From Bacillus sp. ISL-55 (lineage in GTDB: Bacteria > Bacillota > Bacilli > Bacillales > Cytobacillaceae), in contig NZ_JAGGQU010000008.1 in assembly GCF_018613155.1 (NCBI RefSeq), positions 82,175 to 146,174 on the forward strand: DNA of 64,000 nt. The letters run 5' to 3'. Under the pieces are notes generated by a model that was not told the DNA's origin, ran no database searches, and worked only from the letters and a program-made list of their open reading frames with translations. A program made the translations under genes and the position numbers. Shown here piece by piece: positions 33,818-42,505 of the stretch. Each line of letters opens with the position of its first letter. Position 1 is the stretch's first letter.

Positions 33818-35177
33818 AAAAAATAATATGCGCAACCAATACAACGATTGGCAATGTTACAAGTGTACGCTGCAGGAAGATAATGAACAATTCTCCGAAA
33901 CTGACAGGGATTTTTGATCCCAGCAGCAGGCCGCCGACCTCAGACATATAGATGAGCTGTGTGACGGAAACGGACGCAATGATGAACCTTGTCATCGGGC
34001 TTGCGATATCTGCACCAATAACGGAAGGAAGGAACATGTCCGCAAAGCCGACGATCAATGTCTCTGATGCAGCCCTCGCTTCAGGTACCTGCATTAGTTC
34101 AAGCAGCGGAATGAACGGCATCCCTAGCCATTGGAATACTGGGGTATATTCCGCGACAATCAGAGCCAGTGTTCCAAGCGCCATGACAATCGGCGCAACA
34201 CCCATCCACATATCAAGGATATTGCGGATACCGGCAAGGAAGAAATCTTTAAAGCTCTTATTGCTGCTTGCTTTTTCGACAGCCTGAGCCATACCCCAGG
34301 AGAAAGGTGTATAGCCATCAGGAATGTTTTCCTCTGAATAATCGTTGTTCTGCTCCACATAATACGTATCCTGCTTCCTGGAAAGAGGCGGGATTCTCGG
34401 CAGGATAACAGCTGCAACAACGCCAGCCAGTGTTACGGTTAAATAAAATGGAACAAACATATGGCCCAGGCCAACCTGAGAAATGACGACGAGACTGAAT
34501 GTGATGGAGACTACAGAGAATGTCGTCCCGATAACAGCGGCTTCTCTTCTTGTATAATAGCCTTCTTCATACTGCTTGCTTGTCAGGAGAACCCCAATCG
34601 TGCCGTCCCCAAGCCATGATGTGAGAGTATCGATTGAAGAACGTCCAGGCAATGTGAAAATAGGACGCATGATCTTGGCCATCAACGTTCCGAACAATTC
34701 AAGAAGGCCGAAGTTCAGCAATAAAGGCAGGAACAATCCTGCAAAAAGAAACACAGAGAAAAGGATTGGCAAAAGGTCGTTGAGCAGCAGTCCGCCTGTG
34801 TTAGGTGACCAAACTGCTTCAGGCCCTAATTGAAATAAAGTCATTACCGCAAAAATTGCCCCTAAAATCCTCGCAACAAGCCAAACAGCTGGTACATCAA
34901 ACAATGCTTTTAGGAAATGGTTACGGTTAAGAATTTCCGGTCTGATTGTTTTTATTAATAGTGTTCCGATTAGAGTCAGAACGATGATCACAGTCATGAT
35001 CGCTGGCAGTGTGCCGCCAAGCAGGTCCTGAAGCCATCCGGAAAGGACAGCGATCGGTATCGTTATTTCTCCGTTATAGGAGATTGGTAACATAAAGAAG
35101 AATATTCCTATTAATGAGGGAATGATGAATGCTAATAAGTCCCCGGTAGATCTTGTTTTACGCAATGGTTTTTCCAA
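33816..35177 (-). CDS. YjiH family membrane protein (nucleoside-recognition/Gate domain)
   Basis: A 453-residue protein with about ten membrane helices and two Gate (nucleoside recognition) modules, including LTSWLGDGTIGVLLTSKQYE and VGFADMFLPSVIGADI. This is the YjiH-type layout; transport substrate unknown. TTG at 35177 is preferred because AAGGGTGA lies eight bases upstream; ATG at 35201 has no good ribosome site and is the alternative (eight more residues). Single gene, divergent from the GNAT region. Confidence 0.82.
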   Translation of the reverse strand: MEKPLRKTRSTGDLLAFIIPSLIGIFFFMLPISYNGEITIPIAVLSGWLQDLLGGTLPAIMTVIIVLTLIGTLLIKTIRPEILNRNHFLKALFDVPAVWLVARILGAIFAVMTLFQLGPEAVWSPNTGGLLLNDLLPILFSVFLFAGLFLPLLLNFGLLELFGTLMAKIMRPIFTLPGRSSIDTLTSWLGDGTIGVLLTSKQYEEGYYTRREAAVIGTTFSVVSITFSLVVISQVGLGHMFVPFYLTVTLAGVVAAVILPRIPPLSRKQDTYYVEQNNDYSEENIPDGYTPFSWGMAQAVEKASSNKSFKDFFLAGIRNILDMWMGVAPIVMALGTLALIVAEYTPVFQWLGMPFIPLLELMQVPEARAASETLIVGFADMFLPSVIGADIASPMTRFIIASVSVTQLIYMSEVGGLLLGSKIPVSFGELFIIFLQRTLVTLPIVVLVAHIIF

Positions 35178-35414
35178 AATGATTTCACCCTTAAAATACA
35201 TATTTATAAGCCAAAAATTATTTTAATGCATAACCCCTTTTTTGCCAACACTTTTCTCGGTCCAATTCCTTCCTGTGTTATATTCTCCTAAAGCAAGCAA
35301 GCTAAACTCCAATCAGCCACCTTAATGTAAAATTCAATTTTTATAGGAGGATTCCTCCCGCAAAGCGTGAATTCTTAATAGGACTATTACCTTATTTAAC
35401 CGAGGAGCAGAAGA

Positions 35415-35510
35415 ATGAAAGTAACTTTGGAAAAAATAAGCCCAGATAAAAAGGAAGTACTGCGTAATCTTTATTCACTTTACCTGCATGAGTTAAATAA
35501 GAAAAGGTAG
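35415..35510 (+). pseudogene. N-terminal remnant of a GNAT acetyltransferase
   Basis: ATG at 35415, preceded by GAGGAG, opens only 31 codons (MKVTLEKISPDKKEVLRNLY...LHELNKKR) before TAG. The stretch looks like the first helix and strand of a YitI-type GNAT acetyltransferase (ISPDKKEVLRNLYSLYLHEL); the acetyl-CoA site and the rest are missing. A complete unrelated GNAT gene follows at 35564, so the fragment may be the stump of a gene replaced by recombination. Confidence 0.5.
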
Positions 35511-35563
35511 TAGGTTAATGGAAGATGAGTTTATGTGCAAATTTTATTTAAGAGGGTGAAGGT

Positions 35564-36010
35564 ATGGGGTTAAGCTTTAAAGTGGCTTCAGAAACGGAGA
35601 TCAATGAAATTTATGAATTAGCAGGTGAAAACCGTAAAGAAGCAACAAATCACGAATCAGATGATAATCAGCAAAAAATGATCGAAGCATATGAGCATTC
35701 CGCCAAGTATAATGCTTATTTTGTTTGCTTAATGAATGACAATACGCTTCTTGGATGGGTTCAAGTTGATAAAGCGTTCGATTACTTAACGGGTGATGAA
35801 ATCGGCTGGATAAATGATATATATGTAAAAAAGCCATACAGAGGCAAGGGTTACTCCAAATTATTGATGGAAGAAGCCTTAAAGGAATTTAGAAAAAATG
35901 GATATAGTAATGTAAGACTGAATGTATATTCACATAATGAAAAAGCATTAAAATTGTATGAGAAAATGGGATTTAAGGATGTTAGTAAATTTATGAAAAT
36001 ATCTTTATAA
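35564..36010 (+). CDS. GNAT family N-acetyltransferase
   Basis: A 148-residue GCN5-related acetyltransferase. The acetyl-CoA pyrophosphate loop is YRGKGYSKLLM (about residues 93-103) after strand IGWINDIYVKKPY, and a C-terminal NEKALKLYEKMGF motif closes the fold. The substrate cannot be told. The gene is visibly more AT-rich than its neighbours, with many AAA/AAT/ATA codons, which together with the upstream remnant suggests recent acquisition. Single gene with its own terminator. Confidence 0.85.
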   Translation: MGLSFKVASETEINEIYELAGENRKEATNHESDDNQQKMIEAYEHSAKYNAYFVCLMNDNTLLGWVQVDKAFDYLTGDEIGWINDIYVKKPYRGKGYSKLLMEEALKEFRKNGYSNVRLNVYSHNEKALKLYEKMGFKDVSKFMKISL

Positions 36011-36051
36011 TCACTTGTTTTTTATAAAGTTATGAAGGCTACAGTTAAATT

Positions 36052-36091
36052 AAAAACGCTGTTGAAAATCTGTTTTCAACAGCGTTTTTTT
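36052..36091. terminator. rho-independent terminator
   Basis: Perfect 17-base arms (36052-36068 and 36073-36089; core CGCTGTTG) with a TCTG loop and T7, between convergent genes. Confidence 0.88.
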
Positions 36092-36101
36092 ATGTGAATT
36101 A

Positions 36102-37754
36102 TTACTTCAAATACACTCTTGTTTCATATGGCTTCAGTATAAATGAAGATTCCTGTTCTTCAACCTTGTAGTTGTTAAGCAGCAATTGGCTTGATTCAAG
36201 CGGGAATCCGTCGAATTCGAAGGCTGCAGGCTCGCTGGATAGGTTGGAAAGCACAACAGCCTGCTTGTCGTCCAATGTTCTTGTATAGGCATAGATTTGT
36301 TCGTGGTCTTCGAGAACTAAATCGTATGTGCCGTAAGTGAAAATGTCATTGGCCTTCTTCATCTCGATCATTTTTTTGTAAAAATGAAGGATGGAGTCAG
36401 GGTCATTAAGCTGAGCTTCGACATTGACCTCTTTGTAGTTCGGATTCATTCCGAGCCATGGTATGCCCGTGGTGAAACCGGCATTTTCTGCATCGGACCA
36501 TTGCATTGGCGTGCGCGAGTTGTCACGGCTTGTTGCCCAGATGAAATCCATGATTTCTTCATGCGGCACACCGTTTTCGCGGCGGATTTTGTAGAGGTTC
36601 TTGATCGCAACATCATCGTAATCCTGGATTGACGGGAACTGGACATTGGTCATGCCGATTTCCTGCCCCTGATAGATGAAAGGCGTGCCCTGCATCAGGA
36701 AATACATCGATGCCAGCGCAGTTGCACTTTCGCGCCAATAGGCCCTGTCATCGCCCCATGTCGAAACGATCCGGGCTTTATCATGGTTTTCAATGAATAG
36801 CGCGTTCCAGCCGTGGCCTTCAAGCCCTTTTTGCCAGCGCGTAAAAGTTTTCTTCAATTTTGCCAGGTCGAGTGCCTTCTTTTCAGAGTCCCACAGGTCA
36901 AGATGCTCAAATTGGAATACCATGTTGAACTTACCTTGTTCCTCGCCGACCCAAAGATCGGCTTCCTCGATGCTGACGCCATTTGCCTCGCCGACTGTCA
37001 TGATATCGTATTTAGAGAATGTCTCCTCTTTAAGCTCCTCGAGAAAAGGCTGGATGCCATCTACATTCATATGCTTATCGAATGAAGAAACGTACTGAAG
37101 ACCCTCAGGATTAGGCATGTCCTTCAAGCCTTCTTCCTTTTTGATATGGCTGATCGCATCGACGCGGAAACCATCGATCCCTTTGTCAAGCCACCAGTTG
37201 ATCATATCGTATAATGCAGTACGGACCTCTTTGTTTTCCCAGTTCAAATCTGGCTGCTTGCGGGAGAAGATGTGAAGGAAATACTGACCTGTCTTTTCGT
37301 CATACTCCCAGGCAGATCCTCCGAAGATGCTTTCCCAGTTATTCGGCTCTGCGCCATCCTTACCATCGCGCCAGATATACCAGTCACGTTTAGGACTGTC
37401 TTTGGATTCGCGGGATTCGATGAACCATTGATGCTCATCGCTTGTATGGTTGATGACAAGATCAATGATCAGCTTCATGCCGCGTTTATGCGTTTCAGCA
37501 AGCAGCCGGTCAAAGTCTTCCATCGTCCCAAATTCATCCATGATATCCTGATAATCACTGATATCATAGCCATTATCATCATTAGGAGATTTGTACATCG
37601 GACAAATCCAGATCACATCGATTCCTAAGTCCTTTAAGTAATCAAGTTTTGAAATCATTCCCTGTAAATCGCCGATGCCGTCGCCATTGGAATCCATGAA
37701 GCTCCTTGGATATACCTGATAGGCAACAGCCTCTTTCCACCATTTGTGTTTCAT
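36102..37754 (-). CDS. alpha-glucosidase / oligo-1,6-glucosidase (GH13)
   Basis: A 550-residue GH13 exo-alpha-glucosidase. Conserved regions are DLVINHTSDEH (region I), DGFRVDAISHI with the Asp nucleophile (II), VGEANGV with the acid Glu (III) and FIENHDKARIV with the transition-state Asp (IV). The residue after the nucleophile is Ala, not the Val usual in strict alpha-1,6-enzymes, so alpha-1,4 or mixed specificity is plausible. It is cytoplasmic and lies last in a cluster with a LacI regulator and sugar ABC importer, where it would release glucose from imported maltose or isomaltose. ATG at 37754 is chosen over 37766 on ribosome-site spacing. Confidence 0.9.
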   Translation of the reverse strand: MKHKWWKEAVAYQVYPRSFMDSNGDGIGDLQGMISKLDYLKDLGIDVIWICPMYKSPNDDNGYDISDYQDIMDEFGTMEDFDRLLAETHKRGMKLIIDLVINHTSDEHQWFIESRESKDSPKRDWYIWRDGKDGAEPNNWESIFGGSAWEYDEKTGQYFLHIFSRKQPDLNWENKEVRTALYDMINWWLDKGIDGFRVDAISHIKKEEGLKDMPNPEGLQYVSSFDKHMNVDGIQPFLEELKEETFSKYDIMTVGEANGVSIEEADLWVGEEQGKFNMVFQFEHLDLWDSEKKALDLAKLKKTFTRWQKGLEGHGWNALFIENHDKARIVSTWGDDRAYWRESATALASMYFLMQGTPFIYQGQEIGMTNVQFPSIQDYDDVAIKNLYKIRRENGVPHEEIMDFIWATSRDNSRTPMQWSDAENAGFTTGIPWLGMNPNYKEVNVEAQLNDPDSILHFYKKMIEMKKANDIFTYGTYDLVLEDHEQIYAYTRTLDDKQAVVLSNLSSEPAAFEFDGFPLESSQLLLNNYKVEEQESSFILKPYETRVYLK

Positions 37755-37828
37755 ATGAACCCTCATTTCTTTGTATGATCCTGATGTATCCCGTTATTTT
37801 ACATTAGTCATTTTGCGCTGTCCAAGAC

Positions 37829-38854
37829 TTACTTATGAATGTGACTGCATGATTTCCGCTCAATCATCCGTGCCGGGATTGTGATTCTTTTCGGCAATGT
37901 ATCCGGATTTTTAATGATTTCTATTAAACAGTTAGCCGCTTCGAAACCTAACTGGAAGATGTCGATGTTAACAGAAGTCAGCTGCGGCCTCATATGTTCC
38001 GCAAGTGGTACATCATTGAAGCTGACAATCGAAATTTCTTCCGGCACCTTGATATTCAATTCCTCCGAATAACTCATCAGCTCGATGGCGGTAAAATCAT
38101 CTGCCACCACGAGCGCAGTAGGCGGCTCATGAGAGGAAAGGAACCTTGTGATGCCTTCTTTTCCTTCTGATTTTAAGCACTGCTCATGGATTACATACTT
38201 TTCATTATATTGGATGTCCGCTCTATGAAGGGCTTGCTTATACCCTTCCAGCCGGTCAATTGTAAAAACATGCTCGAGGTTGAACCCGATAAAAGCAATC
38301 TTTTGATGCCCGAGCTTGATTAAATAATCAGTAACCTGTTTGGTAATATAAATATTGTCATTATCCACATAGGTGATCCGCTCAGCGTTCATGCTCGGGC
38401 GGCCTATGACAGTAAACGGAAACTTATGCTCCAGCAAGTAGTTCATGATTTTATCATCCGTTTTCGAATACAAAAGGATGATGCCGTCAACTCTACGGCC
38501 CTGGACCATCGAAATGACCTGCTGGTAAATCTCATCATCCGTTATGCCAGTCGTTAAATACACCCCGAATTGATGTTCATGGGCTTTCATGCTGATTCCC
38601 CTGATGACCTCGGGGAAAAACGGATTTTGCAATGCCTGGGTAGCCGAATTTGGCATAACAATACCAATTGTCTCAGTGCTCCTTACCACCAGGCTCCGTG
38701 CCTGGAAGTTCGGGTGGTAACCCAGTTCCTTCATCAACTTCCGTACACGCTTCTTCGTTTCTTCATTGATATGAGGGTGGTCTTTAATCACCCTTGAAAC
38801 TGTTGAAGGTGACACACCGGCTGCCTTCGCTACATCTTTGATTGTGACTGCCAT
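37829..38854 (-). CDS. LacI-family transcriptional regulator of alpha-glucoside use (MalR-like)
   Basis: A 341-residue LacI/GalR regulator. Residues 2-50 form the helix-turn-helix and hinge helix (VTIKDVAKAAGVSPSTVSRVI...MKELGYHPN), followed by a periplasmic-binding-protein-like effector domain (ETIGIVMPNSATQAL, VIGRPSMNAERITYVDNDN, VPEEISIVSFNDVPLAEHM). It sits between the ABC importer genes and the alpha-glucosidase gene. Its probable operators are the CAAACG-type palindromes before the importer gene (42125-42288) and before maltose phosphorylase (15047-15060). The effector is presumably maltose or a derivative; inferred. Confidence 0.88.
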   Translation of the reverse strand: MAVTIKDVAKAAGVSPSTVSRVIKDHPHINEETKKRVRKLMKELGYHPNFQARSLVVRSTETIGIVMPNSATQALQNPFFPEVIRGISMKAHEHQFGVYLTTGITDDEIYQQVISMVQGRRVDGIILLYSKTDDKIMNYLLEHKFPFTVIGRPSMNAERITYVDNDNIYITKQVTDYLIKLGHQKIAFIGFNLEHVFTIDRLEGYKQALHRADIQYNEKYVIHEQCLKSEGKEGITRFLSSHEPPTALVVADDFTAIELMSYSEELNIKVPEEISIVSFNDVPLAEHMRPQLTSVNIDIFQLGFEAANCLIEIIKNPDTLPKRITIPARMIERKSCSHIHK

Positions 38855-38878
38855 TGGTCGTCTCTCCTATAGAATCGA

Positions 38879-39700
38879 TTATTTTACCGAGCCTTCTGAA
38901 ACTCCCTTGATGATTTGCTTTTGGAGGAAGAAGTAAATAATGATGACTGGAATGATTGCGATCGTCAGTCCTGCCAGTGCCAGATGCCATTGTTTAGTAT
39001 ATTCCCCAAAGAAGAAGAACATCTTAAGCGGAATTGTTTCCATTCCTTGCTGATTGATGACAAGGGAAGGAAGCAGGTAGTCATTCCAAATCCAGATGAT
39101 GTTCAGGATGGCCACAGTAACGGACACCGGTTTTAGCATTGGGAAAATGATATGCCAGAAAATCTGGAATCGGTTCGCCCCATCGATCGTTGCCGCTTCA
39201 TCAAGAGATTTCGGGATTCCGCTCAAAGTTCCGTGATAAAGGAAGATCGACAAGCTTGCCCCAAAACCAAGGTACATGAAAACCAAACCGCCTCGGTTGA
39301 GCATTTCAAGCTTACCAAAAATCGAAACCAGTGGAATCATGACGGACTGGAAAGGGATAAGCATTGCCGCTACAAACAGCATGAAAATGATCCCGCTTGT
39401 TTTGCCTCCGCGCCTTGAAAGGGCATAGGCGGCCATTGATGAAAAAATGATGATGACGGTGACAGCCAGTACCGTGATCAATACAGAGTTAAAGAAGGTT
39501 TTAATAAAATCCAAACGTTCGAAAGCAACTGTGTAATTCTCAAATGAAAAAACATCCGGCAGCTTTAACGTATCCTCGAACATTTCTCGTTTCGTCTTGA
39601 AAGAGTTAACAATCATCAGGTAAAACGGGGAAAGCCAGACCAGGGCAAGGATGATGCCGAGAATCTCCAGAATGATTCTGCTCTGCTTCTTCTTTTTCAT
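38879..39700 (-). CDS. sugar ABC transporter permease (MalG/UgpE-like)
   Basis: A 273-residue CUT1-family permease with six membrane helices and the ATPase-docking EAA loop SLDEAATIDGANRFQIFWHI. It completes a heterodimer with the adjacent permease, whose TAA stop shares one base with this ATG. No ATP-binding subunit is encoded here, as is usual for CUT1 importers that share MsmX. Substrate by context: maltose or another alpha-glucoside. Confidence 0.9.
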   Translation of the reverse strand: MKKKKQSRIILEILGIILALVWLSPFYLMIVNSFKTKREMFEDTLKLPDVFSFENYTVAFERLDFIKTFFNSVLITVLAVTVIIIFSSMAAYALSRRGGKTSGIIFMLFVAAMLIPFQSVMIPLVSIFGKLEMLNRGGLVFMYLGFGASLSIFLYHGTLSGIPKSLDEAATIDGANRFQIFWHIIFPMLKPVSVTVAILNIIWIWNDYLLPSLVINQQGMETIPLKMFFFFGEYTKQWHLALAGLTIAIIPVIIIYFFLQKQIIKGVSEGSVK

Positions 39701-40560
39701 TACATCTCGACCTCCCGTTTTTTATTGATGTAAACCTGTGTAAGTGAAATAGCCGCAACAATCAGGAAGAAAATGACCGCTTTAGCCTGTGCGAAAGCCA
39801 TCGCATTTTCGACAAATGCCGTTTTGAAAATCTCCATTGCAACCATCTGTGTCGAATTGTATGGTCCGCCGCCAGTAAGCGATAGGTTTTGGTCGTAAAG
39901 CTTGAAAGAGTTGGATAGTGTCAGGAACAAGCTGACGGTGAAAGCAGGCATGACCAGCGGGAACGTGACGTGATAAAACCGCTGGAAGCTGTTCGCTCCG
40001 TCAATTTCGGCTGCTTCAAGCAATTCCTGCGGCACTCCTTCAAGGAATGAAATGTAGATGACCATGATGTAACCAGCCATCTGCCAGCTCATTAATATCG
40101 CCATTGCCCAGAAGCCTGTTGTCTCAGTGGACAGCCACCCCTCTAAAGCTTCAACGCCAATCAGTTCACCGACGCTCGCGAAAACTTTCGTGAAAATGAA
40201 TTGCCAGATGAAACCTAAGATCAGTCCGCCGATCAGGTTCGGCATGAAGAAAATTGTTCTCAGGATATTATTCGTCCTGAATTTTTGCGTGACAAGCAAT
40301 GCAAGTGAAAGGCCGAAGAAATTGATCAGGAATACAGAAACAACAGTGAACTTTGTTGTGAACCACAGTGCTTCTCTGAATTCTTCCTCAGCAAAAAGCG
40401 CTTTATAATGTTCAAGGCCTACAAATGAAGGTGTCCTTATCCCGTTCCAGTCAGTAAATGAGTAGTACACGCCAAATGCAAGCGGCAAAATGACCACGAG
40501 AGCAAGTGCGAATAGAGCTGGAGCCAGGAAAAGCCAGTACCAGAGATTTCGGTTGCGCAT
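39700..40560 (-). CDS. sugar ABC transporter permease (MalF/UgpA-like)
   Basis: A 286-residue CUT1-family permease with six helices and the EAA loop ELLEAAEIDGANSFQRFYHV. It is much shorter than MdxF/MalF proteins of about 435 residues, lacking their extra N-terminal helices and large P2 loop, so a general alpha-glucoside importer is possible. AGGAGG precedes the ATG. It lies 205 bp downstream of the binding-protein gene, separated by hairpins. Confidence 0.9.
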   Translation of the reverse strand: MRNRNLWYWLFLAPALFALALVVILPLAFGVYYSFTDWNGIRTPSFVGLEHYKALFAEEEFREALWFTTKFTVVSVFLINFFGLSLALLVTQKFRTNNILRTIFFMPNLIGGLILGFIWQFIFTKVFASVGELIGVEALEGWLSTETTGFWAMAILMSWQMAGYIMVIYISFLEGVPQELLEAAEIDGANSFQRFYHVTFPLVMPAFTVSLFLTLSNSFKLYDQNLSLTGGGPYNSTQMVAMEIFKTAFVENAMAFAQAKAVIFFLIVAAISLTQVYINKKREVEM

Positions 40561-40626
40561 CTGTAAATCCTCCTATTTATTGAGTCAGAAATTCTAGTGT
40601 TAAAGGAGCCTTTAAACATGCCCCCA

Positions 40627-40740
40627 ATCGCTGCAGAAGAATTATGAAAAAACCGCCAGCAGGGCTTTTTCATAATTCCACATAAAGCAGCGGTTCTTTT
40701 ACAGAAAAAAGATAGGAAACAAAACAGCCGCAGCCGTTCT
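40627..40740 (-). other. intercistronic hairpins between binding-protein and permease genes
   Basis: A long nested stem: inner 13-base perfect arms at 40639-40651 and 40666-40678 (GAATTATG core), enclosed by CGCTGC/GCAGCG (40629-40634 with 40687-40692). Between it and the binding-protein stop lies a short GC stem (40723-40728 with 40733-40738) followed by T4 on the minus strand. Such structures usually stabilise the 5' binding-protein message and reduce read-through into the permeases. Confidence 0.65.
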
Positions 40741-40764
40741 ATTTCCTTCTTTAGTCAAAGCTTA

Positions 40765-42072
40765 TTACTTACGAGCTTCTGCCCATGCTTTGGAAGACTC
40801 TTCTACTAACTCGTCCCAAGTCATTTCGCCGCTCACATATTTCTGGATGTTGATTCCAAGCTTTTCTTGTCCCCAACCAGTTGGATAACCCATGAAAGTC
40901 CAAGCCAGTGTTTTGCCAGCTGAAGAGTATTCATAGATTTCTTTTGCCAGTGGATCAGAGATCTTGCCAGCGTCGTATCCTTCATAAGCAGGAATGAATT
41001 TGAAATCTTCGATTACTGCTGTTTTGCCTTCTTCAGAAGTATATAACCAGTCTAAGAATTCCTTAGCTGCTGCCACTTCTTTTTCGTCCTTGTTGCTGTT
41101 TACAGCCCAGTACATTGGCACGCCAACCGGGATTGAATCTTCTTTGTAGCCTTCAACTGGGATAGGAAGGATTCCTACGCCGCTGTTAGCAAGCTCTTCG
41201 TCGATTCCAGCGATTGAACCTGATACCCAGTTACCTTGCTGGATGATTGCTGCTTTGCCAGTTGAGAACAATTCTTCAACTTGCTTAGCATAGTCAAGGC
41301 TTACAGTAGGCTGGTCAGAGTATTTGTTCTGCAGGTCAAGAATCTTCTTGAATGCATCACCGTGTTCAAAAGTAACTTCCTTAGATTCGAAAGCATTGAT
41401 TACGTTCTGATCAAACTCAGGTGCAAGGAACACGTTTGAAAGGTGAAGTCCTGTTACCCAAGTTTCTTTTGCTGGAAGAGCAAATACAGATGTCAGGCCA
41501 AGGTCCTTCTTCTTGCTGTCAAGCGTCTTAACAGCTTCTTCTAATGCGCTGTAGCTAGTGATGCTCTTTGGATCGATACCCGCTTTTTCAAAAATGTCTT
41601 TGTTATAAATGAAGCCATAGCCTTCCTGGTTGTATGGAAGTCCAAGTACTTTTTCGTCTTTTGTTACGCCTTCAAGAGTTCCGCTAAGAGCAGCTTTTGC
41701 AGCTTCTGTGTCAGAAAGGTCTGCCAGCTTATCCTTCCAGTCTTCAACGTCCTGCGGTCCGCCTACATTATAAATAGTAGGTTCATTGCCAGAAGCAAAC
41801 TTGGATTTCAATGCAGCACCGTAATCTTCACCGCCGCCGACAGTTGTGATGTTGATGTCCACATCTTTGTTAGCTTCTTCATAAGCTTTTGCAATGTCTT
41901 CGAACTGATCCTTGAATTCAACCTTGAATTGGAAAATGTCAACGGTTACTTTGTCTCCATCTTTTCCACCTTCACCCGCAGTCTTGTCATCGCTTGATGA
42001 ACATCCTGCAAGACCTCCGCCAATCAAAAGTCCTAGAGAAAGAACGGCTGGAAATAGCTTTTTTGCTTTCAT
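40765..42072 (-). CDS. sugar ABC transporter substrate-binding lipoprotein (MalE-like)
   Basis: A 435-residue extracellular binding protein of family 1. The lipobox LAGC gives Cys24, followed by a Ser/Asp/Gly linker. The two-lobed fold is seen in KDQFEDIAKAYEEANKDVDI, LGLPYNQEGYGFIYNKDIF and KAAIIQQGNWVSGSIAGID. It captures maltodextrin, maltose or a related alpha-glucoside for the two downstream permeases. First gene of the minus-strand importer operon; three cre/LacI-type sites lie in its upstream region. Confidence 0.9.
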   Translation of the reverse strand: MKAKKLFPAVLSLGLLIGGGLAGCSSSDDKTAGEGGKDGDKVTVDIFQFKVEFKDQFEDIAKAYEEANKDVDINITTVGGGEDYGAALKSKFASGNEPTIYNVGGPQDVEDWKDKLADLSDTEAAKAALSGTLEGVTKDEKVLGLPYNQEGYGFIYNKDIFEKAGIDPKSITSYSALEEAVKTLDSKKKDLGLTSVFALPAKETWVTGLHLSNVFLAPEFDQNVINAFESKEVTFEHGDAFKKILDLQNKYSDQPTVSLDYAKQVEELFSTGKAAIIQQGNWVSGSIAGIDEELANSGVGILPIPVEGYKEDSIPVGVPMYWAVNSNKDEKEVAAAKEFLDWLYTSEEGKTAVIEDFKFIPAYEGYDAGKISDPLAKEIYEYSSAGKTLAWTFMGYPTGWGQEKLGINIQKYVSGEMTWDELVEESSKAWAEARK

Positions 42073-42124
42073 TGTTGAGATACCCCCACATTTTTATATT
42101 TTTTGCATGCAACCACATGCGTTC

Positions 42125-42139
42125 CGAAAGCGTTTGCAT
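42125..42139 (-). promoter_or_regulatory. cre/LacI-type operator before the importer gene
   Basis: On the minus strand this reads ATGCAAACGCTTTCG, all but the last position of the CcpA consensus WTGNAANCGNWNNCW, 53 bp upstream of the binding-protein start. Confidence 0.6.
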
Positions 42140-42184
42140 ATTTTTGCATTAAACATGAGATGATACTGATTTTACACAACACCT

Positions 42185-42199
42185 TTAAAACGCTTACAT
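42185..42199 (-). promoter_or_regulatory. weaker cre-like site
   Basis: On the minus strand this reads ATGTAAGCGTTTTAA, one mismatch at the conserved C of the cre consensus. It is 60 bp upstream of the first site. Confidence 0.4.
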
Positions 42200-42273
42200 A
42201 ATTGGGACGAGAATAGGTGGAAACCATGATGTAACTGAGGTTATGCACTTTTCTCCCTTAATGCCACCCTTAT

Positions 42274-42288
42274 ATGCAAACGATTGCA
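42274..42288 (+). promoter_or_regulatory. full cre-consensus site
   Basis: ATGCAAACGATTGCA matches every position of WTGNAANCGNWNNCW and carries TGCAA/TTGCA inverted arms. It lies midway between the divergent importer and HAD genes, so it may serve either. The rest of this 433-bp gap is AT-rich and shows no other feature. Confidence 0.6.
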
Positions 42289-42505
42289 GCTTCGGATTCA
42301 TAATAGCATATGAGTTTTAGAATGACAATATGAAAGTTTTTAAGATATTTAAATTTATAGATTATTAGTTCATGCCTGAAATGTGGGGATAATTCTTGGA
42401 CATAATAATTGGAAAATTAGTATATACACGTATTATTTGCTGTCGAGAGTTTGAAGGTCTATCATGATTGTTAATACTGAAAAAATAACTATTGAAGGTG
42501 AAGAT

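Noticed and set aside
35415-35510. A functional 31-residue small protein
   Set aside because: It resembles only the N-terminus of a larger acetyltransferase family, so a remnant is more likely, though expression cannot be excluded.
42464-42505. Upstream ATG for the HAD phosphatase
   Set aside because: No ribosome site before it, and the extra residues do not resemble the family's start, which begins MIKCIATDMDG.
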